Shown here one piece after another: positions 43,198 through 50,806 of a DNA stretch of 64,000 nt. This DNA is from Candidatus Peribacteria bacterium. Its GTDB lineage: Bacteria > Patescibacteriota > Gracilibacteria > UBA1369 > LOWO2-01-FULL-3. The notes under the pieces are model-generated. The model ran no database searches. It was not told the DNA's origin and saw nothing but the letters and a program-made list of their open reading frames with translations. Each line of letters opens with the position of its first letter. The stretch's first letter is position 1. The translations under genes and the position numbers were made by a program. The stretch spans positions 1 to 64,000 of the forward strand of contig CALREX010000001.1 in assembly GCA_943356465.1 (NCBI GenBank). The letters are read 5' to 3'.

Positions 43198-46125
43198 TTA
43201 TTCAACCAAATCCTGCAACATTTCCATAATTTCCTGATTTCCACGAACAAAATTAAGCAAACCAAGCTCAATCTTCCTAACTTTTTCCAAAGGAATACCC
43301 AACTTTTTAGAAAGCTCCGCTAAAGTCAGATTTTTACCGTCAACTCCAGATCCAAACCTGTGAATAAAAACATCAAAATCACGATCCTTCCGACTTGAAC
43401 CCGAATATCCAGCAAAAAACTTAGATTTCAGCGAAGCTAAAACATTTTTTTTATCTACAATAGCAGGATTAACAGACAAACCAACAACATCCTCATAAAC
43501 TTTCTTAACCATTGCATCTCCGTAGACTACCAATAACTCAGCAACATTTGAATATTTATCATGTTTTCTTATTTTATCAAAAAAATCATCATCAAAATCA
43601 CCTGCAAGCATTTGATTCTTGGCTAGGTCCAGCATCTTTTGAGTTACGACTCCATTTCCAATAGTTTTAGTCAATCCATGCAAAACACCAACCATAAGCT
43701 GTATATACAAAACTTTAAGCTGCGGCTCAATATTCATACCATCAACTTTCGAACAAATTTGATCAATAAATTCCGTGATTCCCTTCAAAGAATATTTGCT
43801 ATAACCAGCCACAAGCTCGGCAACAATAGCACTCCTATCTTTAAGCGCACCATCTTGCAAGAACTGTAATTTTTGAAACATTGTAGCAGGACTGGTTCTG
43901 GTACTTCTCCAGCCGGTGATTGCAAAAGCTCCATCACCCAAAGCTTCACCAAGGCGTTCACGCGCAAATCTATTTTTAATAGCATTCCTAAGCCTCGTAA
44001 TCCATATACGCTTTATGGAGGGAAGCGACTTATCCAAAAGATCTTCATAATCACTGAAATCTAAAGAACTTTTACCACAATCTTCCACGCTAAGCTCCAC
44101 TCCTCTAAAAAAAGTAACTTTTGCCCTAAAGTCCTCAACAGTTTCACCGCCGGCAACAAGCCTTTTCGCCAATAAATCATCACATCCGACATTTTTCAAA
44201 TAAATAACAATATCTCGTTGTTCCGGTGTTAAATTGTCAGCGTTCTCGCAAGCCACAAGCCCATCAAGACCAGCATACATAACATCTCTTGTTACAGGCA
44301 TTTTCAGCCTATTCAATTCTTCTATTTTTGCAAAGGCATACTCAACTCTCTCCATATTTTCACAAAAATAATCCATATCCTTATAACCAAATCTATATCT
44401 TCTAAACACAGCTTCAAGCTCTTTTTTCCTTTGCACACGCAAAACAACACTTTTCAAAATTGCCATGTAATCGGCATCTTCATCGGAAAGTGCTGTAACT
44501 TCAGCATCATCAGCCTCTTCAAGAACAACTTCAATGTCAATTTTATCAATTTTTGCACCAACCGTAGGTTTAAGTCTCTCAGCCAGATTTATTCTTAAAG
44601 TCCATTTTTCCGCATTCTCATCTGAATCATCGACCAATTTATCTCTTACAAAATACCTGAATTTTGCAATTGGAAATCTATTTGACCAAGACCATTGATA
44701 ACGCCCGTCATATCCAGCCGCTTTCAAAACTTTACAATATTGCCGTATATTATCAGGCTCGGCATCAACAGCGGTCCTATACATAGCGGCAACATCAAAA
44801 CCATAAATTTCAGCCAACTCATTTCTTCTATCATTTTTCGATAACTTTCTCCATGTCTCCTCTATCTGAGCATCCCGCTGGGCGGCAGCACCATTCAACC
44901 ACCACCAATATTCAGATTTAAAAGGCACACCTCTAGCCTCAATCCCTTCAATATGTTCAAGAATTCTTGCAGAACCGCTCTTCATAAGATAAGAAGGGGG
45001 CAGATCTATATTTCTCTCGGCAAGAAAATTTGAAAGTTTTTCATCAGCAGCATTTTTATCCAATTTTCCTCTTTGAAATTTCTTTGCAAATGACCTGATT
45101 ATATCGGTCGTTCTCATAAGCAAACTGATTTTTACTTCTCCAAACAACTCAATCATAAGCTCTGCTCTCTCAAGCAAAACAGAAGGCTTACATTTTTTTA
45201 ACTGAGTCGACAACCCATCAAAAGGATGGCCAAATTCAGCTAATTTTGCCATCGCCTGCCTTTCATTTTCATCAAATTTTCTCTCACGTTTTTTACGAAC
45301 TTTCGGTATCACATCATCATTTTTTGGACTGGATTCAATCACATCGTCACCATCCTGTCCAACATCAGAATCATCAGCAACCTTAGCCTCAAAATCAATT
45401 TCCTCACCCAAAATAATTTCCTTCACAGCATTTGAAAAACTTCCATAACAGGCTATAAAACCACGAGAATAGTGGATAACTTCACGAAAAACAGGCAAAT
45501 TTGAATCAGGTTTATACTCTCTATTTACATGAGAAAATCCATTCTTTTTGTTATACACACGCCAAAGATCAGCGGAAATTCTCATTTTCACATCCTGTAT
45601 ATCTTTTAGATCAACGATCAAAGGAAATCCCATATCACGAACAAGCTCATCAAAACCGGAATCAAAGGATTCTCTAATCCTTTTATTAAAAGTAATTGGA
45701 TGAACACTATACTGAGGATTTCTAAACATAAAAAGAGTAGCTTCCAAATATGCAAATTTTTCTCCTGCATCATACCGCACTTTAAAATTCTTAAACTGAT
45801 CGTCAAAAATATCTTTCAAAAAAGTTAATTTTCTTCTTACCTCAACAACTTTTTCAGCCACGGAAGAAGCCATCATCCTAAGCTCATCATCTGCAGAAAG
45901 CCTCAAACTTTCCAAAACTTTATCAATAGCACCAGAAACACCGGACAAAATAAAATCGATATTAAAATTTCCATTGATATTCAAAATCCTGTCACGCACT
46001 TTACTGAAAACAGCGACAATTGCAGGAAATTTCTGAACTTCGGTGGAAGCGGCAACTTTATCAACAATTTGCAAAGCCTGCTCACCGCATGACATCTCAA
46101 AATTGGCATCTACCGTTTTATACAT
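43198..46125 (-). CDS. Large protein (975 aa) ending in a sigma-region-4-like helix-turn-helix
   Basis: Not recognised overall. No signal peptide or membrane segment. The last 60 residues (FIHRFGSGVDGKNLTLAELSKKLGIPLEKVRKIELG) follow the region-4 pattern of sigma-70 (L..RFG......TL.EIG..LG.S.ERVRQIE). The first 270 residues are helical; an acidic/basic linker at about 250-290 (DDVIESSPKNDD, PKVRKKRERKFDENERQ) splits it from a long helical body. A middle part (STQLKKCKPSVLLERAELMIELFGEVKISLLM) faintly recalls mTERF-type helical repeats; this is weak. It may be a DNA-binding scaffold. Divergent from the phosphatase gene with a 72-base gap. Confidence 0.6.
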   Translation of the reverse strand: MYKTVDANFEMSCGEQALQIVDKVAASTEVQKFPAIVAVFSKVRDRILNINGNFNIDFILSGVSGAIDKVLESLRLSADDELRMMASSVAEKVVEVRRKLTFLKDIFDDQFKNFKVRYDAGEKFAYLEATLFMFRNPQYSVHPITFNKRIRESFDSGFDELVRDMGFPLIVDLKDIQDVKMRISADLWRVYNKKNGFSHVNREYKPDSNLPVFREVIHYSRGFIACYGSFSNAVKEIILGEEIDFEAKVADDSDVGQDGDDVIESSPKNDDVIPKVRKKRERKFDENERQAMAKLAEFGHPFDGLSTQLKKCKPSVLLERAELMIELFGEVKISLLMRTTDIIRSFAKKFQRGKLDKNAADEKLSNFLAERNIDLPPSYLMKSGSARILEHIEGIEARGVPFKSEYWWWLNGAAAQRDAQIEETWRKLSKNDRRNELAEIYGFDVAAMYRTAVDAEPDNIRQYCKVLKAAGYDGRYQWSWSNRFPIAKFRYFVRDKLVDDSDENAEKWTLRINLAERLKPTVGAKIDKIDIEVVLEEADDAEVTALSDEDADYMAILKSVVLRVQRKKELEAVFRRYRFGYKDMDYFCENMERVEYAFAKIEELNRLKMPVTRDVMYAGLDGLVACENADNLTPEQRDIVIYLKNVGCDDLLAKRLVAGGETVEDFRAKVTFFRGVELSVEDCGKSSLDFSDYEDLLDKSLPSIKRIWITRLRNAIKNRFARERLGEALGDGAFAITGWRSTRTSPATMFQKLQFLQDGALKDRSAIVAELVAGYSKYSLKGITEFIDQICSKVDGMNIEPQLKVLYIQLMVGVLHGLTKTIGNGVVTQKMLDLAKNQMLAGDFDDDFFDKIRKHDKYSNVAELLVVYGDAMVKKVYEDVVGLSVNPAIVDKKNVLASLKSKFFAGYSGSSRKDRDFDVFIHRFGSGVDGKNLTLAELSKKLGIPLEKVRKIELGLLNFVRGNQEIMEMLQDLVE

Positions 46126-46197
46126 AGCGTAAATTAAGACACAACTTTAGCTAAAAACAAGATTACATTCAAGGCAAAAGAATAGTAAAATACAAAC

Positions 46198-47007
46198 ATG
46201 AAATTACTCTCCTTCGCAATCGACCTCGCAGAAAAAGCCGGAAAAATAATTTTAGCTACAGAGAAAAATCGCATCAAGATAACAAAAAAAGCCAGATACG
46301 ATCTCGTTACAAATGCAGATAAAGCCTCGGAGAAATTTATCATGGAACAGATAAAAAAATATTATCCGGAACATGAAATCTTGTCGGAAGAAGACTTTTT
46401 CAAAAATAAAAAAATTCCAAATGCGGAATATGTCTGGATAGTTGATCCACTCGACGGCACAACGAATTTTGCCCATGGATTACCTATTTTTTCGATATCA
46501 ATCGCACTGGTTCACATGAAAAAAATAAAATCCTCAAAAAGTTTTCAGTACATGCACGGAGAAATAATAGTCGGAGTGGTTTACGCTCCAAAAATGAATG
46601 AGATTTTTTATGCAGAAAAAGACAAAGGCGCTTATCTAAACGGAAAACGCATTCGCACATCGGCTGTAAAAACACTTGAAGATTCACTAATAGTCACAGG
46701 ATTTCCTGTCGCACACAAAGAAGTAAATGTCCCATATTTCACAAAAATGCTGCCAAGGTGCCAAGCACTTAGACGGCTTGGTTCAGCCGCAATCGACCTT
46801 TGCTATATCGCCTGTGGAAGATTTGACAGCTATTGGGAATTTAGACTCAAGGCTTGGGATATAGCAGCAGGAAGCCTAATCGTAGAAGAAGCAGGAGGCA
46901 TAGTCACAGACACAAATGGAAAAACTCTCGACCTTTTCGGCCAAGACATCCTCGCCACAAACGGCTTTCTTCACAAAGAAGTTGTAAAAATCTTTTCAAA
47001 GCTTTAA
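46198..47007 (+). CDS. Inositol monophosphatase family protein (SuhB-like)
   Basis: Mg-dependent, Li-sensitive sugar or inositol phosphatase fold. Motifs: DLVTNADKASEKFI, ILSEED, WIVDPLDGTTNFAHG (metal-binding DPxDGT), and KAWDIAAGSLIVEEAGG. 269 residues, normal length. The true substrate could be inositol-1-phosphate, fructose-1,6-bisphosphate or 3'-phosphoadenosine-5'-phosphate; nothing nearby decides it. SuhB also acts in rRNA transcription in E. coli. Confidence 0.88.
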   Translation: MKLLSFAIDLAEKAGKIILATEKNRIKITKKARYDLVTNADKASEKFIMEQIKKYYPEHEILSEEDFFKNKKIPNAEYVWIVDPLDGTTNFAHGLPIFSISIALVHMKKIKSSKSFQYMHGEIIVGVVYAPKMNEIFYAEKDKGAYLNGKRIRTSAVKTLEDSLIVTGFPVAHKEVNVPYFTKMLPRCQALRRLGSAAIDLCYIACGRFDSYWEFRLKAWDIAAGSLIVEEAGGIVTDTNGKTLDLFGQDILATNGFLHKEVVKIFSKL

Positions 47008-47063
47008 AAATACATCCATCTTGCCCTTTTTTAGCATTTCTACTACTATTTCGTCCGTCAAAT

Positions 47064-47140
47064 GCGTTCGTAGCTCAGTTGGATAGAGCGTTGGCTTGCG
47101 GAGCCAAAGGTCGCAGGTTCGATTCCTGCCGGACGCACCA
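47064..47140 (+). tRNA. tRNA-Arg (anticodon GCG), CCA encoded
   Basis: A full cloverleaf: acceptor GCGTTCG/CGGACGC, D arm GCTCAGTTGGATAGAGC, anticodon stem TTGGC/GCCAA with loop TTGCGGA, and T arm GCAGG-TTCGATT-CCTGC. A20 in the D loop is typical of Arg. The anticodon GCG reads CGC; most bacteria use ACG edited to inosine, so this is unusual. Confidence 0.9.
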
Positions 47141-47172
47141 TATGCCACTCCGCCTTACATTATAAAAGAAAT

Positions 47173-47200
47173 TTGAAAAATTTTCGAAAAGTGCTAAAAT
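47173..47200 (+). promoter_or_regulatory. Promoter of a short transcript after tRNA-Arg
   Basis: TTGAAA-N16-TAAAAT on the plus strand. The start near 47207 would give a transcript of about 57 nt ending at the terminator downstream. Confidence 0.5.
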
Positions 47201-47206
47201 AGATAC

Positions 47207-47263
47207 ATTCGCAGTTAGTTGATGTGACTTGTCATAAAAGGCCTCCTTTTGGAGGCCTTTTGC
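47207..47263 (+). ncRNA. Candidate small RNA antisense to the tRNA-like gene
   Basis: Between the promoter and the GC-rich terminator hairpin lie only about 30 bases. They include ATTCGCAGTTAGTT, which also occurs at 47309-47322 and is perfectly complementary to the anticodon arm of the tRNA-like RNA made from the other strand. No ORF. It may instead be the relic of a duplication. Confidence 0.4.
47236..47261. terminator. Bidirectional intrinsic terminator
   Basis: AAAAGGCCTCC-TTTT-GGAGGCCTTTT, a perfect 11-bp stem that yields a U-tract on either strand. It serves the small transcript on the plus strand and the tRNA-like gene on the minus strand. Confidence 0.85.
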
Positions 47264-47271
47264 ATAATTGA

Positions 47272-47341
47272 TGGTGGAGATGTCGGGAATCGAACCCGTG
47301 TCAACTAATTCGCAGTTAGTTAACGCAAACCTGCCATCCCC
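47272..47341 (-). tRNA. tRNA-like gene with atrophied D arm, Ala-type acceptor and GCG anticodon position
   Basis: 70 nt including an encoded CCA. The 7-bp acceptor GGGGATG/CATCTCC has a G3-U70 pair and A73, the alanine identity of tRNA-Ala and of tmRNA. The T arm is CGGG-TTCGATT-CCCG, with one mismatch at its outer end. A 5-6-bp stem AACTAA/TTAGTT holds the loop CTGCGAA (GCG at anticodon positions). Only 13-14 bases separate acceptor and anticodon stem, enough for a 3-bp mini D arm (GCA-GGTT-TGC). The 3' part GACACGGGTTCGATTCCCG resembles tmRNA ends. Alternatives: a degenerate tRNA, or a tmRNA-like tRNA domain without a message part. Confidence 0.6.
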
Positions 47342-47455
47342 ACCCCAAAATGCATACTGGTTATATCAGATGGATATTAAATTTTCGTTAAAAAAACTTA
47401 ATATTTTTCTAAAATAATGTAATATAAAAAACGCAATATATTAATCATATTCAAT

Positions 47456-47914
47456 ATGGCAATGTCAGAAAAACCTCGTTCCATACCAGCAGAATCAGAA
47501 CAATTGAAAAACGATCTTGAATCGGTAAAAAAAGAGAATCTGGCAAATTATCCGAAAACGGAAGAATTACGCAAAAAAGATCCTGAAAAATTTGACAACT
47601 ATTATAAAGACTTATGGAAACAGGAAAAACCTGGCAATAAACGTCGCATAGAGACATTGAAAACACTGGAAAACCTCCTTCAATGGTGGACAGAACTTGA
47701 TGAAGTAAACAAAGAAAATTTGATAAATTATCCGGCAACAGAGAAATTACGAAAATATAATCCATCAGAATTTGCACATCAATACAACAAATATTGGACA
47801 AAATTCGCAAAACTTCCGGAAGGCGAACGCCGCTTCAAGGCTCTACAAGGACTGGAAAACAATTTACAAAAAAATAAAATTGTAGAATCCATGAACAAGA
47901 GACTTCGCAAATAA
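47456..47914 (+). CDS. Small protein with an internal duplication, function unknown
   Basis: Not recognised. 152 residues, no signal peptide. Two tandem units of about 70 residues share KENLANYPKTEELRKKDPEKF and KENLINYPATEKLRKYNPSEF, followed by a Tyr/Trp pattern (YYKDLWKQ, QYNKYWTK) and a closing leucine helix (LKTLENLLQ, LQGLENNLQ). The pattern suggests two copies of a helical module. The start could also be the second Met (MSEKP). AT-rich promoter region upstream. Confidence 0.55.
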   Translation: MAMSEKPRSIPAESEQLKNDLESVKKENLANYPKTEELRKKDPEKFDNYYKDLWKQEKPGNKRRIETLKTLENLLQWWTELDEVNKENLINYPATEKLRKYNPSEFAHQYNKYWTKFAKLPEGERRFKALQGLENNLQKNKIVESMNKRLRK

Positions 47915-47964
47915 AAACAACATCCATCGTAACAAATCTCCTCCACACACGTTTCTATTTGTGC

Positions 47965-47970
47965 TACAAT
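47965..47970 (+). promoter_or_regulatory. Extended -10 element of the secreted Ala/Lys-rich protein gene
   Basis: TGCTACAAT: a -10 hexamer with the TGn extension, 25 bases ahead of the ATG. The -35 match is weak. Confidence 0.45.
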
Positions 47971-47995
47971 ACAAACACGATTTAACCCACTTATC

Positions 47996-48547
47996 ATGAA
48001 AAAATTCATGCCATATATGTTGGCGATAGCAATCGGTCTATCGACAATAGCAATGCCTGTTTTCGCTGAAGACAGCACAGGAACAACAGGAACTACAGAT
48101 ACAACTGTAAAAGCAGACGACAAAAAAAGCGACAAAGCACACGAGAAAGAAAACAAAAAAGAGAACAAAGATAAAAAAGATGCAAAAGAAAAGGCTGTTC
48201 TTTCAGCAGAAACCCTAGCCTGTATACAAACAGCGGTAGACACACGAGATACAGCTATAATGTCAGCTTTCGACGCATACTACACATCAGTAAAAGCCGC
48301 TCTTGATGCCAGAAAAACAGCACTAAAAGCAGCATGGGCACTTTCAAGTTCAAAAGATAGAAAAGAAGCCATAAAAAAAGCATGGAAAGACTACAACTCA
48401 GCATCAAAGATAGCAAAAGATACTATTAAAAAAGCCAGAAAAGCAGCATGGGGCAAATTCAAAGATGATTTCAAAGCATGCAAAGGAGTCACAGATTCAG
48501 AGCTAAACTCAGACACAACATCTGAAGGAGCGGACGTACAATTGTAA
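47996..48547 (+). CDS. Secreted Ala/Lys-rich helical protein
   Basis: Clear signal peptide MKKFMPYMLAIAIGLSTIAMPVFAEDS with a probable cut after VFA. Then a low-complexity Thr/Gly and Lys/Glu stretch (KSDKAHEKENKKENKDKK) and a long amphipathic helical region of Ala, Lys and aromatic residues (SVKAALDARKTALKAAWAL, then KKAWKDYNSASKIAKDTIKK). Two cysteines flank the helical region (LACIQ, KACKG) and might pair. Function unknown; a cell-surface or DNA-binding role is possible. Confidence 0.6.
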   Translation: MKKFMPYMLAIAIGLSTIAMPVFAEDSTGTTGTTDTTVKADDKKSDKAHEKENKKENKDKKDAKEKAVLSAETLACIQTAVDTRDTAIMSAFDAYYTSVKAALDARKTALKAAWALSSSKDRKEAIKKAWKDYNSASKIAKDTIKKARKAAWGKFKDDFKACKGVTDSELNSDTTSEGADVQL

Positions 48548-48564
48548 AAATCTCACAAAAAATA

Positions 48565-48598
48565 AAAAGCACTGTCTTATCTTAAAGGCAGTGCTTTT
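48565..48598. terminator. Bidirectional terminator between the secreted protein gene and rpe
   Basis: AAAAGCACTG, a 14-base loop and CAGTGCTTTT, with T-runs on both strands; it serves the two convergent transcripts. Confidence 0.8.
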
Positions 48599-48605
48599 TT
48601 TGAAA

Positions 48606-49265
48606 CTAAAAGCCCTTAATCTTCTGTGCGGCCTCTTTTTTATCAGCGGCCTTAAAGAAATAACTTCCGGAAATAAGTAAATTCGCACCAGCATCTATAC
48701 AAATAGGCGCAGTTTTATCATTTATTCCGCCATCCACACCTATATCTCCATCATATCCCAAAGATCTAAGTTCTCGAATTTTTGGAACCATATCTTCCAT
48801 AAATTTTTGTCCGCCAAAGCCCGGCTCAACAGTCATAACCAAAACTTCATCGACTAAATCCAAAACATTTTTTACAGCATCAACACTTGTTCCAGGCTTG
48901 ATAGAAACACCGCATTCACACCCAAAACTTTTTATCATCAGCAAAACAGATCTCAAATTTTCACCGCATGCTTCACTATGAACAACAATCCTCTTAACAC
49001 CAGCCTCAACAAAATCTTTCACAAATTTTTCAGGATTTTCAATCATCAAATGAGCATCCAGTGGTAATTTACTTTTTATAAACTTCACAACAGGTGCTCC
49101 AAGTGTAATATTTGGCACAAAATGCCCATCCATGACATCTACATGAATAAGATCGACGAATTCTTCCACTGAAGCAATTTCTTCATTCAATTTACCGAAA
49201 TCAGCCGACAAAATCGACGGTGCAAGTTTTATTTTTCTACCGTTATTTTTTATTTCGTCGTTCAT
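48606..49265 (-). CDS. rpe: Ribulose-phosphate 3-epimerase
   Basis: Interconverts ribulose 5-phosphate and xylulose 5-phosphate. KLAPSILSADFGKL (start), LIHVDVMDGHFVPNITLG (metal-binding His/Asp), VMTVEPGFGGQKFM and IGVDGGINDKTAPICIDAGA match the TIM-barrel family. 219 residues with a short N-terminal extension. Last gene of the PRPP group. Confidence 0.96.
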   Translation of the reverse strand: MNDEIKNNGRKIKLAPSILSADFGKLNEEIASVEEFVDLIHVDVMDGHFVPNITLGAPVVKFIKSKLPLDAHLMIENPEKFVKDFVEAGVKRIVVHSEACGENLRSVLLMIKSFGCECGVSIKPGTSVDAVKNVLDLVDEVLVMTVEPGFGGQKFMEDMVPKIRELRSLGYDGDIGVDGGINDKTAPICIDAGANLLISGSYFFKAADKKEAAQKIKGF

Positions 49266-49291
49266 TTTATTTTAAATTATTTGCACTCAGT

Positions 49292-49786
49292 CTAACAACT
49301 CGCACCTTCATTTGTAGATGCATTAGCGATTTCATCCATTTTTTCAACTCTCCTGACATGCCTTTCTGCATTTTCAAAAGGAGTCGTCAAAAATTTCTCT
49401 GTAATTTTTTTCATCACATCAACATTTGTAGTTCTCGCTCCCATTGTCAAAACATTGGCATCATTATGCTGTCTGGACATATATGCAAGATTTTCATCTG
49501 TAGCAAGAACCGCACGAACTCCTTTAAGCCTATTCGCAGCCATCGACATTCCAATTCCTGTTCCACAAATCAAAATTCCCTTCGCATTTTCAGCTGCATG
49601 TTCAATAACTTTTTCAGAAACTTCTCTCGCGACATCAGGATAATCGATAGGATTAGCATCAAAAGCACCCAAATCCGTCACAGCAAACCCAAGAGACTCA
49701 ATAAACGGTTTTAGAGCCGCCTTAGCCTCATATCCGGCATGGTCACTACCTATAAAAACTATAGTCTTATCTTTTTCGTCAAACAT
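49292..49786 (-). CDS. rpiB: Ribose-5-phosphate isomerase B
   Basis: Interconverts ribulose 5-phosphate and ribose 5-phosphate. IGSDHAGYEAK at the start and GILICGTGIGMSMAANR with the catalytic Cys are diagnostic; SRQHNDANVLTMGAR follows. 164 residues with a short charged tail. 26 bases before rpe and 21 after prs. Confidence 0.95.
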   Translation of the reverse strand: MFDEKDKTIVFIGSDHAGYEAKAALKPFIESLGFAVTDLGAFDANPIDYPDVAREVSEKVIEHAAENAKGILICGTGIGMSMAANRLKGVRAVLATDENLAYMSRQHNDANVLTMGARTTNVDVMKKITEKFLTTPFENAERHVRRVEKMDEIANASTNEGASC

Positions 49787-49807
49787 TTTTGTAAAATTAA
49801 GGGTTAA

Positions 49808-50749
49808 TTAAAAAGCACCTGTCACAGATCTATCATCATGAACATTTTGAATAATCTTGGACAGAAACGACGCAATTGAAATTATTTTAAGTCCTTCAAA
49901 TTTTTTATCCTCAGAAATCGGAATAGAATTTGTCACCACAACTTCCTTAAATCCTGCTTCTGCAAGCCTTTTAGGTGCAGGATCAGAAAACACGGCATGA
50001 GTAGCCGCAAGATACATATCTTTATTTGCTCCTCTGGCCTTTAGCGCATTCATCGCATTCACAACACTTCCTCCAGTATCAATCATATCGTCATAAATCA
50101 AACAAGTTTTGCCATCTACCTCTCCAACAACATGCATGACCTCAGATTCGTTATGCGTAGGCCGTGTTTTATGAATAATCGCAAGGCTCGCACCAAGCAA
50201 ATCCGCAAATTTCTTCGCATCTTTAGCACCACCGGCATCAGGCGAAACGACAACCAAATCTTTTATGTTTTTTTCAAGAAAATATTGTGCAAAAAGTTTA
50301 TCAGGATTCAAATTATCAACAGGGAAATTGAAAAATCCCTGTTCCTGATCGCTGTGCAGTTTCATCGTAATCATGTGATCTGCTCCGGCAGTTGAGATCA
50401 AATCAGCAACAAGTTTCGCTGAAATAGGCTCACGTGGAGTCGCAACGCGATCTTGCCTTGCATAAGCATAATGCGGCATCACAACATGAATTTTACCTGA
50501 AAAAGATCTTTTCAAAGAATCCAAAATCACAAAAAGTTCCATCAAATCTTCATTCACATTGTGAGAAGCAGTTTGAAGTACAAAAACATCACATCCACGA
50601 ACAGAATCTTTCGGCTTTGCATAGATCTCGTTACACGCAAAACGCGTAATCACAAGATCCTCAAGCGCTATTCCCAAACACTCCGCAACTTCCTTTGCAA
50701 GCGCAGGATGAGATGACCCTGAAAAAAGTTTTATCGGATGAGCGTTCAT
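49808..50749 (-). CDS. prs: Ribose-phosphate pyrophosphokinase
   Basis: Makes PRPP from ribose 5-phosphate and ATP. The region MPHYAYARQDRVATPREPIS, the Mg-binding VVVSPDAGGAKDAKKFAD and the PRPP loop CLIYDDMIDTGGSVVNA are conserved. 313 residues, class I. Feeds PyrE in this same window. First gene of prs-rpiB-rpe; an inverted repeat spans its promoter. Confidence 0.97.
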   Translation of the reverse strand: MNAHPIKLFSGSSHPALAKEVAECLGIALEDLVITRFACNEIYAKPKDSVRGCDVFVLQTASHNVNEDLMELFVILDSLKRSFSGKIHVVMPHYAYARQDRVATPREPISAKLVADLISTAGADHMITMKLHSDQEQGFFNFPVDNLNPDKLFAQYFLEKNIKDLVVVSPDAGGAKDAKKFADLLGASLAIIHKTRPTHNESEVMHVVGEVDGKTCLIYDDMIDTGGSVVNAMNALKARGANKDMYLAATHAVFSDPAPKRLAEAGFKEVVVTNSIPISEDKKFEGLKIISIASFLSKIIQNVHDDRSVTGAF

Positions 50750-50757
50750 GTTTATAT

Positions 50758-50798
50758 TTATTCTGCCTTAATTATAGCACAATTTTGAGGCGGAATAA
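50758..50798 (-). promoter_or_regulatory. Extended -10 promoter of prs inside an inverted repeat
   Basis: The minus strand has TGCTATAAT (TATAAT at 50771-50776), a perfect extended -10. It is flanked by TTATTCTGCC (50758-50767) and GGCGGAATAA (50789-50798), 10-bp arms with one mismatch. The repeat could be an operator or, in read-through RNA from the transketolase genes, a hairpin. Confidence 0.5.
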
Positions 50799-50806
50799 AC
50801 AGGTTA

